A stretch of DNA of 18,179 nucleotides from Sulfuricurvum sp. IAE1. GTDB taxonomy: Bacteria > Campylobacterota > Campylobacteria > Campylobacterales > Sulfurimonadaceae. The stretch covers positions 1 to 18,179 of the forward strand of contig CAMBHX010000020.1 in assembly GCA_945867285.1 (NCBI GenBank), read 5' to 3'. A program made the position numbers and the translations under genes. Below the pieces are notes generated by a model, which was not told where the DNA came from, made no database searches, and was given only the letters and a program-made list of their open reading frames with translations. Every line of letters begins with the position of its first letter. The first letter of the stretch is position 1. Shown here piece after piece: positions 8,733 to 15,205 of the stretch.

Positions 8733-9104
8733 ATCAATGAGAGCTATTGCTTCGATCTCTACCAAAGCATTTCGAGGGAGTGTTTTAGCCGCTACGGTAG
8801 AACGAGCAGGCTTGTGATCTCCAAAAGCCCTTGCGTACAACTCATTAACGGCACTAAAATCATCCATATTATCCAAAAAAATAGTGGTTTTAACCACTTT
8901 ATCCAACGAACTTCCAGCTGCCTCTAAAACTGCTGTTAGATTACTTAGAACCTGTGCACATTGCACTTTTACATCACCTGTAAGCATCTCACCCTCTGGT
9001 GTAAGAGCAATCTGGCCTGAGGTAAACACCATACCATTGACTATCATCGCTTGCGAATACGGTCCAATTGCTGCTGGAGCATTGGGAGTTTGTACTATTG
9101 TCAT
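8721..9104 (-). CDS. ridA: RidA family reactive enamine/imine deaminase (YjgF/YER057c/UK114)
   Basis: This 127-residue protein should hydrolyse reactive 2-aminoacrylate and related enamines released by PLP enzymes, as cytosolic RidA trimers do. Family landmarks are intact: GPYSQ near residue 14, FTSGQIAL, and the C-terminal signature PARSTVAAKTLPRNALVEIE, which contains the substrate-binding Arg101 and Glu116. The start follows an AAAGGA site that overlaps the stop of the thioredoxin-like gene (9-base gap), so it is the last gene of the dapE operon. The final three or four codons and the stop lie inside the repeat at 8664-8732. The protein therefore ends with DVTH after the usual IALI, as if the repeat supplied the stop codon. 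Confidence 0.95.
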   Translation of the reverse strand: MTIVQTPNAPAAIGPYSQAMIVNGMVFTSGQIALTPEGEMLTGDVKVQCAQVLSNLTAVLEAAGSSLDKVVKTTIFLDNMDDFSAVNELYARAFGDHKPARSTVAAKTLPRNALVEIEAIALIDVTH

Positions 9105-9113
9105 TAGAATCCT

Positions 9114-9515
9114 TTACTTTTTATATTTTTGTTCTGCATCATCAAGCACCGAATCGTAATCTTCCACATTCCAATACCCAGGAAAAGAGAAAAAATGTTT
9201 CCCCGTTTTAGGATCAACAAAATAACTCATCGGAACCATTTTTGCCACCAATTCCTTAGGATAAATACTTTTATCCTTTGTCACATTAACAGCCTCAAAT
9301 TTATTGTTAATGCGCCCTGCAATCTTTTCATCTCTAAGAGTTGTTGATTCAAGCTTTCGGCACCAATTACACTGTTCACTGGTAATTAATACCAATAATG
9401 GCTTATTGGCTTTTTTAGCTTTTGCTAAACCTTGTTCATAAGAGCTACTCCAGTCAACCTCAGCACCCAAAAGCGTCAGTACCATCAATAATACCAATAA
9501 TCCAATTTTTTTCAT
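9114..9515 (-). CDS. Periplasmic thioredoxin-fold protein with CNWC active site
   Basis: This is a 133-residue thioredoxin-like protein with a signal peptide or N-terminal anchor (MKKIGLLVLLMVLTLLGAEV), so it acts outside the cytoplasm. The redox motif is CNWC (Cys49, Cys52), placed after a beta strand (KPLLVLITSEQ) as in the thioredoxin_7/DUF255-like group. A cis-Pro is likely at Pro95 (KMVPMSYF), followed by a strand containing DPKTGKHF and FPGYW. These features support a disulfide reductase or isomerase role, but the target is unknown. It starts 29 bases after dapE, behind an AAAGGGAT ribosome site, and is followed by ridA, probably in one transcript. A small inverted repeat (9527-9541, 6-bp arms) lies just before the ribosome site. 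Confidence 0.88.
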   Translation of the reverse strand: MKKIGLLVLLMVLTLLGAEVDWSSSYEQGLAKAKKANKPLLVLITSEQCNWCRKLESTTLRDEKIAGRINNKFEAVNVTKDKSIYPKELVAKMVPMSYFVDPKTGKHFFSFPGYWNVEDYDSVLDDAEQKYKK

Positions 9516-9544
9516 TCTATCCCTTTAATAAGGCTCTTATTCTA

Positions 9545-10639
9545 TCAAAAATTACGTATCAGCGTGCTGAAAACCCTATACAGGTCTTCTACCTCACGTA
9601 CGGACGTTCGCTCGTTTGGAGCATGAATAGTATCGTTTATCACCCCAAATTCAATGACATCAATACCGTATTGTGCTACAAAACGAGCATCAGATGTCCC
9701 TCCGGCTGTTGAATTTTTAGCGGCCTTGCCACATATCTCAGTAATAGCTCTTTGCAACTGCATCACAATTGATGTTGATGCATCCGTGACAAAAGGAATA
9801 GCACTTTGGTCTAATTCTAACGTATAATCCAACCCCTCACATGTCGTTGCAATAAACGCTGTAATACTTTCCAAGGTTGTATTAGTGGAGTTACGAACAT
9901 TAAACATCATCTTTAGCTTCCCAGGAGAGACGTTAGTCACTTCCATCCCTGAGCGTATATCGGTCACAACGAGTTGTGAAGGGGCAAAATACTCATCCCC
10001 CTCATCTAAAAATGCCCCTGCAAGAGTGGGTAACACAGTACTAATTTGATGTATGGGATTAATTGCTTTTTCAGGATATGCAGCATGTCCTTGACGACCA
10101 AGCACCTCTAATACGCCATTTATAGACCCACGTCGTCCCACTTTGATGGCATCCCCAAAAATAGTTTCACATGTCGGCTCTGCCACCACTACTGCATCAG
10201 GGAGTAAATCATGTTCTTGAAGATATTTGAGTACTTCGACTGTCCCAAACTTCGCCGGCCCCTCTTCGTCTGAGGTGAGTAAAATCGACAATGTCCCATT
10301 AAAATTTTGTGCCTCTTTAAGCGCTTGAGTAAATGCACTCACCCCGCTTTTCATATCCTGTGCACCGCGCCCATAAATGTATCCCTCTTTTTCAAGAGCA
10401 CTATATGGGTCACTTTCCCAACCATCACCTGCAGGAACCACATCAACATGCCCTGCAAAACACAGATGTCCTCCCTCGCCAAAGACACGATAGGCAAAAA
10501 GATTCTTCACCCCATTCACATCCACACGAATAGCGGTAAAGCCTTCTAAGTACTGGGCAATAAAATCCAATAATCCACCATCTTCTGGTGTTTGACTTTT
10601 TGACTCAATCATTTTTTTAAATAATTCAATAACATTCAC
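9545..10639 (-). CDS. dapE: Succinyl-diaminopimelate desuccinylase
   Basis: This M20-family zinc hydrolase removes succinate from N-succinyl-LL-2,6-diaminopimelate, a late step of the succinylase route to meso-DAP (peptidoglycan) and lysine. The 364 residues carry the full metal-site set: CFAGHVDVVP (His64, Asp66), GRGAQDMKSG (Asp95), TSDEEG (catalytic Glu125 and Glu126), VVAEPT (Glu154) and TIHAPNE (His339). Also present are the dimerisation-lid segment GRQGHAAYPE and the substrate-binding GGTSDARF near 313-320. The predicted start is GTG at 10639, supported by an AGAGGA ribosome site 8 bases upstream; a nearby ATG at 10635 is out of frame. The gene heads a - strand operon with the thioredoxin-like gene and ridA, divergent from the PAS gene. 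The 117-base gap contains ATTATAAT (10670-10677), which could serve as a -10 in either direction. Confidence 0.96.
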   Translation of the reverse strand: MNVIELFKKMIESKSQTPEDGGLLDFIAQYLEGFTAIRVDVNGVKNLFAYRVFGEGGHLCFAGHVDVVPAGDGWESDPYSALEKEGYIYGRGAQDMKSGVSAFTQALKEAQNFNGTLSILLTSDEEGPAKFGTVEVLKYLQEHDLLPDAVVVAEPTCETIFGDAIKVGRRGSINGVLEVLGRQGHAAYPEKAINPIHQISTVLPTLAGAFLDEGDEYFAPSQLVVTDIRSGMEVTNVSPGKLKMMFNVRNSTNTTLESITAFIATTCEGLDYTLELDQSAIPFVTDASTSIVMQLQRAITEICGKAAKNSTAGGTSDARFVAQYGIDVIEFGVINDTIHAPNERTSVREVEDLYRVFSTLIRNF

Positions 10640-10693
10640 TAGTGCAATCCTCTTAATACATTAAATGCTATTATAATCTATAACGATTTTCGT

Positions 10694-10723
10694 TTGCCTT
10701 TTAGTGATATCTTTTGCTAGAAT
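10694..10723 (+). promoter_or_regulatory. Probable sigma-70 promoter for the PAS-domain gene
   Basis: An extended -10, TGCTAGAAT (10715-10723), lies 34 bases before the PAS-gene start. A TTGCCT -35-like hexamer (10694-10699) sits 18 bases upstream of the -10 hexamer. This is a sequence-only call. Confidence 0.5.
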
Positions 10724-10756
10724 ACTCATAACTGTTTAAATTCTAGGAACAATGTC

Positions 10757-11179
10757 ATGATTGTACGTCCCACCCCAATTGATGAAGAAGTCTTATTTGA
10801 CGGGCGCAGTCTCATCACTGAAACTGATGCCAAAGGGATAATCACCTTTGCCAATCGTAAATTTACTGAAATGTCCTTATACACCAAAGAAGAAGCTATC
10901 GGAAAGCCTCATAATATTTTACGCCATCCTGATATGCCAAAAGCTGCTTTTGAAGAGATGTGGAAGATTATCAAAGAGGGGAAAATTTGGGAAGGTTATG
11001 TTAAAAACTTACGTAAAGATGGACGATACTATTGGGTAGTCGTTAACATTGTCCCAAAAAAAGATGAACATGGTGAAGTCGTAGGCTATATCGCCTCACG
11101 AAAAATGCCCGATCGTATTCGACTAAAAACGGTTATTGCTCAGTATGAAAAAATGCTAGAAGAAGAAAAAGCTGGTTAA
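10757..11179 (+). CDS. Stand-alone PAS-domain sensor (CetB/Aer-like, possible energy taxis)
   Basis: This 140-residue protein is one PAS domain with almost no output region. The visible pattern is that of Aer-type FAD-binding PAS domains: ITETDAKGIITFANRKF (residues 20-36), the motif NILRHPDMPKAAFEEMW (53-69), WEGYVKNLRKDGRYYWV and the final strand GYIASRKMP. In Campylobacter, such a single-domain protein (CetB) passes redox state to the receptor CetA. That role is inferred here, since no cetA or chemoreceptor is in the window. The start has an AGGAA ribosome site (10745-10749); an ATG 5 bases earlier is out of frame and stops after two codons. The gene meets the converging unknown gene at a shared TTAA that contains both stop codons. 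Confidence 0.88.
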   Translation: MIVRPTPIDEEVLFDGRSLITETDAKGIITFANRKFTEMSLYTKEEAIGKPHNILRHPDMPKAAFEEMWKIIKEGKIWEGYVKNLRKDGRYYWVVVNIVPKKDEHGEVVGYIASRKMPDRIRLKTVIAQYEKMLEEEKAG

Positions 11180-11454
11180 TCTTTTTTACTCAAAAGTGTT
11201 GAAATCTCATTCATAGCACCAAAGAGTTCTTCTTTGGTATCAAACTTCAATTCAATACGATTTACTGGAACATCGCCTACAGGATCAAAATCACAAATCA
11301 AGACATAACATTCTAAAATCACTTTATCTTTTTTAGAATCTGCCCATTCCAGTGACACCGACGCTCTCTCCCCGCCCGCGCTAATCAGGGCCGCTGGATA
11401 TAACCTTGTCACTTTTTCCAAATCTATTTCATGTTTTTTATGTGTGTAAATCAT
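11176..11454 (-). CDS. Small hypothetical protein, coupled to the MFS exporter gene
   Basis: I do not recognise this 92-residue protein. It has no signal peptide or membrane segment and is acidic overall. The pattern alternates strand-like stretches (KVILECYVLICDFDP, VNRIELKF) with a C-terminal helix (TKEELFGAMNEISTLLSKK), suggesting a small soluble alpha/beta domain. Two cysteines sit close together (Cys49, Cys54) without a metal-binding pattern. It is probably a real gene: its ATG overlaps the MFS stop codon as ATGA (11451-11454), which indicates translational coupling, and it fills the space exactly to the end of the PAS gene, sharing a 4-base overlap there. Its function may relate to the exporter, but nothing in the sequence proves it. 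Confidence 0.75.
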   Translation of the reverse strand: MIYTHKKHEIDLEKVTRLYPAALISAGGERASVSLEWADSKKDKVILECYVLICDFDPVGDVPVNRIELKFDTKEELFGAMNEISTLLSKKD

Positions 11455-12662
11455 TCTCCACCTACTTCTTTTAATTCATACTGTCCCCTAATCCAAGCGT
11501 AATAGATTGTGGCTATGATAAAAGAACCCCCCAATACAAACGCAATACCGCTAAGCGTTAAACCAATTTTGACCAATAAACCAATTAATAATGAAGCACC
11601 TCCGCCAACCATCAGGAAAACCATATCATTATAAGCAATAACTCGCCCGTAATACTCTTCATGAGTATGCTGCTGAAGCAAAGTAAACGTATACGACCAC
11701 AACGTACTCGTCACAAATCCCACCAAAACTGCCACTATCAATGAGAGATAAAAATGTTCAATAACCACCCCCCATGCAATAATCGCAAGACCCTCAACCA
11801 CAAAAAGATACCCCAATCGCTTGAGATTAATCCATATACCCAAAATCATAGGACCTATCGTCAAACCCACAGCTCGCATGGCATGAACCAAACCAATACC
11901 AAGCGATACTGCAACTACTTCAAGATAATATTTCTCAACACTCAAAACAACCAGAGCATCAAATGCAGTAAGTCCCACAACCGCATGCAGTAAAATTAAA
12001 TGAAATACTATTTTATTGCCCCAAATATAGCGTAACGCATCACCCATCATAACGACAAAACGCTCACGGGGTTTTTCACTCTTAATATCAATCTTAAGCG
12101 TTGAAACCAACATCAATACTATAATGAACAATGTAGCATCCACCAAAAAAGCAACCGTCGTTCCGACATAATAAACCAATAGACCACCTAGTGCCATCCC
12201 TGCTGTATAGGAAAAGGACCAAATAATTGAGTGCATTTCATTGGCATATTGTAATGCCTTGCCTTGTATTATTTTAGGTAACAATGACATTTCAACCGTA
12301 AACTGGAAACTTGCCGCCCCCATACGGACAAAGACCAAAATATACAATATCCATAAATACGAAATATCTCTAACACCAATCAATGACAGCGTTGCAATAA
12401 TTTCAGTACCCGTAAGGATGATCATCAATTTTTTAGGGGAAACTCGATCAATAATCACACCGCTCAACGGTGCTTGTAAAACTCCAGCAAAAAAATGTAG
12501 TGCCGCCACCAAAGCAATGACCGATGGATCTACATTGAGCTGTATGAGTAATGTATAAATAGCCACATTACTAAACCATGCGCCAAAATAGGCTATAAGT
12601 TGAATAAGAGAGAGTTTGGCCAAAAGCGGCTCGTTTGATAAAAGATTCCAGTAACGTTTCAT
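11451..12662 (-). CDS. MFS transporter, MFS_3/EntS-like exporter
   Basis: This 403-residue major facilitator family protein shows about 12 hydrophobic helices and the signature loop between TM2 and TM3 (GVIIDRVSPKKLM, near residues 68-80). The N-terminal layout (SNEPLLAKLSLIQLIAYFGAWFSN) and the segment VRMGAASFQFTVEMSLLPKII resemble the MFS_3 group, which includes the enterobactin exporter EntS and macrolide exporters. A drug or siderophore export role is likely, but the substrate is not readable. I chose ATG at 12662; an in-frame GTG at 12689 would add nine residues (SFYVTLAV). Neither has a strong ribosome site. The stop overlaps the next small gene as ATGA, so the two form an operon. It is divergent from the flagellar genes. 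Confidence 0.92.
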   Translation of the reverse strand: MKRYWNLLSNEPLLAKLSLIQLIAYFGAWFSNVAIYTLLIQLNVDPSVIALVAALHFFAGVLQAPLSGVIIDRVSPKKLMIILTGTEIIATLSLIGVRDISYLWILYILVFVRMGAASFQFTVEMSLLPKIIQGKALQYANEMHSIIWSFSYTAGMALGGLLVYYVGTTVAFLVDATLFIIVLMLVSTLKIDIKSEKPRERFVVMMGDALRYIWGNKIVFHLILLHAVVGLTAFDALVVLSVEKYYLEVVAVSLGIGLVHAMRAVGLTIGPMILGIWINLKRLGYLFVVEGLAIIAWGVVIEHFYLSLIVAVLVGFVTSTLWSYTFTLLQQHTHEEYYGRVIAYNDMVFLMVGGGASLLIGLLVKIGLTLSGIAFVLGGSFIIATIYYAWIRGQYELKEVGGE

Positions 12663-12706
12663 AACTGCAAGAGTAACATAAAAACTCACTATCTTTTGAT
12701 TATCAC

Positions 12707-12733
12707 TAAAGTTTTATTTTTTTAGGACGATTT
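12707..12733 (+). promoter_or_regulatory. FliA (sigma-28) promoter for flaG-fliS
   Basis: TAAAGTTT (12707-12714) equals the full sigma-28 -35 consensus. GACGATTT (12726-12733) follows after exactly 11 bases and matches GCCGATAA at 5 of 8 positions, including the CGAT core that is best kept in Campylobacterota. It sits 51 bases before the flaG start and drives late flagellar genes, the class usually controlled by FliA. Confidence 0.75.
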
Positions 12734-12784
12734 AGCTATGAACAAGATATGGTTTATCCAAAAAAGCACAAAGAGAGGCGAAAG

Positions 12785-13165
12785 ATGGAAATATTACAAT
12801 CAACGGCAAAAGTGCAACAAGCAGCGATGAATACCGCCAAAGTAGCACAAACTCAACAAGCACAAAGTGTACAAGAGATTCAAAAATCGCAAATTCATCA
12901 GGAAAAACTTGCTCAACAAGACACAGAGAATAAAACACAAAAATCAGGGACTCAAGAGGAGATGGATAAACTTGTCGACCAACTTAATAAATCTCTAGAC
13001 CCTTTTAGTACGTCACTACGTTTTGGATATGATGATTCATTTTTTGTCTCAGTCATAGACACACAGCGCAATCAAGTGCTTCGACGTTTTCCTCTTGAAC
13101 AAGCAGAACAATTATTACCAAAAATGCAAGAAGTGACAGGCTTGCTTTTTGATCACAAAGGATAG
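12785..13165 (+). CDS. flaG: FlaG family flagellar protein
   Basis: This is a 126-residue FlaG protein, a small cytoplasmic factor that affects flagellar filament length in relatives. The N-terminal half is polar and Gln/Lys-rich, with a probable coiled coil (about 10-60). The conserved FlaG domain is C-terminal (residues about 76-122): LRFGYDDSFFVSVID, then QVLRRFPLEQAEQLLPKM. The ATG at 12785 is chosen because it directly follows a purine-rich ribosome site (GAGAGGCGAAAG); an ATG at 12749 would add 12 basic residues without such a site. A FliA-type promoter lies 51 bases upstream, and fliS follows after 7 bases. In Helicobacter and Campylobacter, fliD normally lies between these two genes; here it does not. 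Confidence 0.92.
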   Translation: MEILQSTAKVQQAAMNTAKVAQTQQAQSVQEIQKSQIHQEKLAQQDTENKTQKSGTQEEMDKLVDQLNKSLDPFSTSLRFGYDDSFFVSVIDTQRNQVLRRFPLEQAEQLLPKMQEVTGLLFDHKG

Positions 13166-13172
13166 TAATACC

Positions 13173-13550
13173 ATGTATAACAATAATCTTGCATACAATA
13201 CCTATACCCAAAATAATATTGGAGTCGAGTCACCTGAAAAACTCATTCAAATGATGTATGAAGGTGTTTTACGTTTCAATATGCAAGCCAAAAAAGCCAT
13301 TACAGATGGTGATATTGAGCGACGGACCTATTGGATCAACCGTTCCAGTGCCATTTTGGCTGAACTTGTTTATATTTTAGATTACAATCATGGTGAAGTT
13401 GCCAATTACCTCAATGGACTCTACCAACATCAACTTCATTTGTTACTTCAGGCTAATATCAACAATAGTTCTGAAGAACTCGACGAAGTTTCTCGTGTTC
13501 TCAAAGGGCTACTTGAAGCATGGAGAGAAACTACCCATGTGGCTGAGTGA
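13173..13550 (+). CDS. fliS: Flagellin export chaperone FliS
   Basis: FliS binds newly made flagellin in the cytoplasm, prevents early polymerisation and delivers it to the type III export gate. The 125 residues form the usual all-helical protein: the N-terminal cap AYNTYTQNNIGVESPEKLIQMMYEGVL matches the family entry motif (ending in P-x-L-I-x-M-L/M-Y), and LAELVYILDYNHGEVANYLNGLYQ corresponds to helices 2 and 3. Start 13173 has AAAGGA (13158-13163) upstream, overlapping the flaG stop; an in-frame ATG at 13149 would overlap flaG. It shares 14 bases with the next small gene in another frame. Confidence 0.94.
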   Translation: MYNNNLAYNTYTQNNIGVESPEKLIQMMYEGVLRFNMQAKKAITDGDIERRTYWINRSSAILAELVYILDYNHGEVANYLNGLYQHQLHLLLQANINNSSEELDEVSRVLKGLLEAWRETTHVAE

Positions 13551-13791
13551 GCTTAAAAAGGCACTCATCCTGCGAAACTTCTCTGCTCTAGAACATAGTA
13601 TTACTACTATGCCACAATTTGATTCTATTGATCAAATAAAAGAAGCTGCGTATCTGCTTAAAGCAGTACAAGCACTCTTAGAAGAGGAGCGTGCTTCAAC
13701 ATTAAATACTATGAATCAACTCAAAAATACACTTGACTTTCTCAAATCAAGTGAAACATCTCCTCAATCTGCATTCAATATCAAATTTTAA
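13537..13791 (+). CDS. Small helical protein in FliT-like position after fliS
   Basis: This is an 84-residue, probably all-helical cytoplasmic protein (MWLSELKKALILRNFSALEH at the N-terminus, a long helix AAYLLKAVQALLEEERAST in the middle). It starts inside fliS (14-base overlap) behind GGAGAG in the fliS coding region, so translation is likely coupled. In many bacteria fliS is followed by fliT, a small helical chaperone for the filament cap FliD. Size, fold pattern and position fit that role, but I see no clear sequence signature, so FliT-like is an inference. An open frame reaching back to 13390 is an out-of-frame shadow within fliS. Confidence 0.8.
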   Translation: MWLSELKKALILRNFSALEHSITTMPQFDSIDQIKEAAYLLKAVQALLEEERASTLNTMNQLKNTLDFLKSSETSPQSAFNIKF

Positions 13792-13804
13792 CCCTATTCT
13801 CATT

Positions 13805-13810
13805 TATAAT
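13805..13810 (+). promoter_or_regulatory. Possible -10 element for argG
   Basis: A perfect TATAAT lies 66 bases before the argG start, in the 85-base gap after the flagellar genes. No convincing -35 is seen at the right distance, which is common for housekeeping promoters of this phylum. No ARG-box, attenuator or riboswitch was recognised in the leader. Confidence 0.4.
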
Positions 13811-13876
13811 TCGTTAAAATCGCCCTATTTACTTCACGTTTTAAATGTGGAAATATACTCACAGGGGATAATTTAT

Positions 13877-15097
13877 ATGAAAAAAGTAGTTAAAAAAGTA
13901 GTTCTTGCCTACTCAGGCGGGCTTGACACCAGTGTTATCCTCAAATGGCTACAAGATGAGTACAAGTGTGAAGTAGTCACTTTTACCGCTGATATAGGAC
14001 AAGGTGAAGAGGTAGAACCTGCACGCGCAAAAGCTATCAGCCTTGGAATTAAACCAGAGAATATCTATATCGAAGATCTACGTGAAGAGTTTGTGCGTGA
14101 CTACGTATTTCCGATGTTTCGTGCCAATGCTATTTACGAAGGAGAATATCTTCTTGGTACCTCAATTGCTCGGCCATTGATAGCCAAACGACAGTCTGAA
14201 ATTGCCCGTATTACAGGTGCAGATGCTGTAAGTCATGGTGCCACAGGAAAAGGAAACGATCAAGTACGTTTTGAAATGGGCTATTTGGGACAAAATAGTG
14301 CCCTTACTATCATCGCTCCATGGAGAGAATGGGATTTAAATTCACGTGAAAAACTTCTTGCATATGCAGCTGAACACGGAATTAAAATCGAGATGAATGG
14401 ACAAAAAAAATCCCCTTATTCAACAGATGCCAATTTACTTCATATTTCATATGAGGGTGGTATCTTAGAAGATCCTGCTGCAGAACCAGAAGAAAGTATG
14501 TGGAAATGGACAACATCTCCAGAAAATGCACCTGACAAGCCTGAATACATTGAGCTAGGCTACGAAAAAGGGGATCCTATCAGCCTCAATGGTAAAGCTC
14601 TCTCTCCTGCTAATATGCTCGAACAGCTTAATATTATTGCAGGTCGTCATGGAATCGGCCGAGCTGACATTGTCGAAAATCGTTTTGTCGGGATGAAAAG
14701 TCGTGGTTGTTATGAGACTCCAGGAGGAACTATTATGCTCAAAGCTCACCGTGCTATCGAGTCCCTTACATTGGATCGGGAGGAGGCACATCTCAAAGAT
14801 GAGCTTATGCCTCGCTATGCCAAACTCGTTTATAATGGTTTTTGGTTTGCCCCTGAACGTGAAATGCTCCAAGCAGCAATTGATAAAACACAACAAAATG
14901 TTCGTGGAAGTGTCCGCTTAAAACTCTACAAAGGTAATATTAGTGTCGTTGGGCGAACATCTGATCTTTCACTGTTCAATCCAGAATACTGCACCTTTGA
15001 AGAGGACTCTGTATATGACCAAAAAGATGCAGGCGGATTTATCAAACTAAACGCACTACGCTTTATCATAGCTGGAAAAGCACGAAAAAACAAGTGA
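13877..15097 (+). CDS. argG: Argininosuccinate synthase
   Basis: This cytoplasmic enzyme joins citrulline and aspartate at the cost of ATP (to AMP and PPi), the penultimate step of arginine synthesis. The 406 residues include the N-type ATP pyrophosphatase P-loop AYSGGLDTSV (11-20), the family signature YLLGTSIARPLIAK and the citrulline/aspartate-binding stretch SHGATGKGNDQVRFE. ATG at 13877 is preferred: it follows AGGGG (13863-13867) and leads straight into the first strand, while an open frame to 13733 would only add non-family residues overlapping the previous gene. The length is normal. The structured repeat B begins one base after the stop. In Campylobacter, argG also lies next to rplI, which supports a conserved neighbourhood. 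Confidence 0.98.
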   Translation: MKKVVKKVVLAYSGGLDTSVILKWLQDEYKCEVVTFTADIGQGEEVEPARAKAISLGIKPENIYIEDLREEFVRDYVFPMFRANAIYEGEYLLGTSIARPLIAKRQSEIARITGADAVSHGATGKGNDQVRFEMGYLGQNSALTIIAPWREWDLNSREKLLAYAAEHGIKIEMNGQKKSPYSTDANLLHISYEGGILEDPAAEPEESMWKWTTSPENAPDKPEYIELGYEKGDPISLNGKALSPANMLEQLNIIAGRHGIGRADIVENRFVGMKSRGCYETPGGTIMLKAHRAIESLTLDREEAHLKDELMPRYAKLVYNGFWFAPEREMLQAAIDKTQQNVRGSVRLKLYKGNISVVGRTSDLSLFNPEYCTFEEDSVYDQKDAGGFIKLNALRFIIAGKARKNK

Positions 15098-15098
15098 T

Positions 15099-15183
15099 GT
15101 TAAACACTAAAACGAACTTGTCCGTTTTAGTGGCAGGGACAAATGTCCCTACAACCCCCTAAAGCTATCAGCATATATGCTGA
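15099..15183 (+). repeat. Structured three-hairpin intergenic repeat, copy B
   Basis: This is the inverted partner of 8646-8732, in the same orientation relative to its upstream gene (argG). Hairpin 1 is at 15106-15131 with the same 9-bp stem as copy A but a different loop (AACTTGTC against AATACATC). Hairpin 2 is AGGGACAAATGTCCCT (15135-15150), identical to copy A. Hairpin 3 is a perfect 16-base palindrome, TCAGCATATATGCTGA (15168-15183); it takes the place of the unrelated copy-A stem and keeps the ATATAT centre. The element fills most of the argG-fusion gene gap and ends 22 bases before the next start. Confidence 0.88.
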
Positions 15184-15205
15184 AGATTACATAAAGGAAT
15201 ATACT

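Noticed and set aside
9527..9541. Inverted repeat AATAAG-GCT-CTTATT between dapE and the thioredoxin-like gene as a terminator.
   Set aside because: The stem is six weak pairs with a 3-base loop and no U-tract, and it lies next to the ribosome site of a co-directional gene 29 bases away.
13390..13550. Frameshifted or fused fliS/downstream gene, suggested by a long second frame across fliS.
   Set aside because: FliS is complete to its own stop, and the second frame encodes unrelated residues until the 13537 ATG. A 14-base overlap of two genes explains it.
13733..13876. N-terminal extension of argG by 48 residues.
   Set aside because: The extension overlaps the previous gene and has no family similarity; the 13877 ATG has a ribosome site and precedes the P-loop at the usual distance.
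13792..13876. Possible arginine-responsive leader or riboswitch before argG.
   Set aside because: The gap is 85 bases with no clear stem-loop or ARG-box-like palindrome; only a -10 element and a ribosome site are visible.
15099..15105. GTTAAAC at the repeat edge resembles an integron attC GTTRRRY core site.
   Set aside because: The matching RYYYAAC box is not at the opposite end, copy A has GTTACAC, and the three separate hairpins do not form one attC-like fold. No integrase is present.
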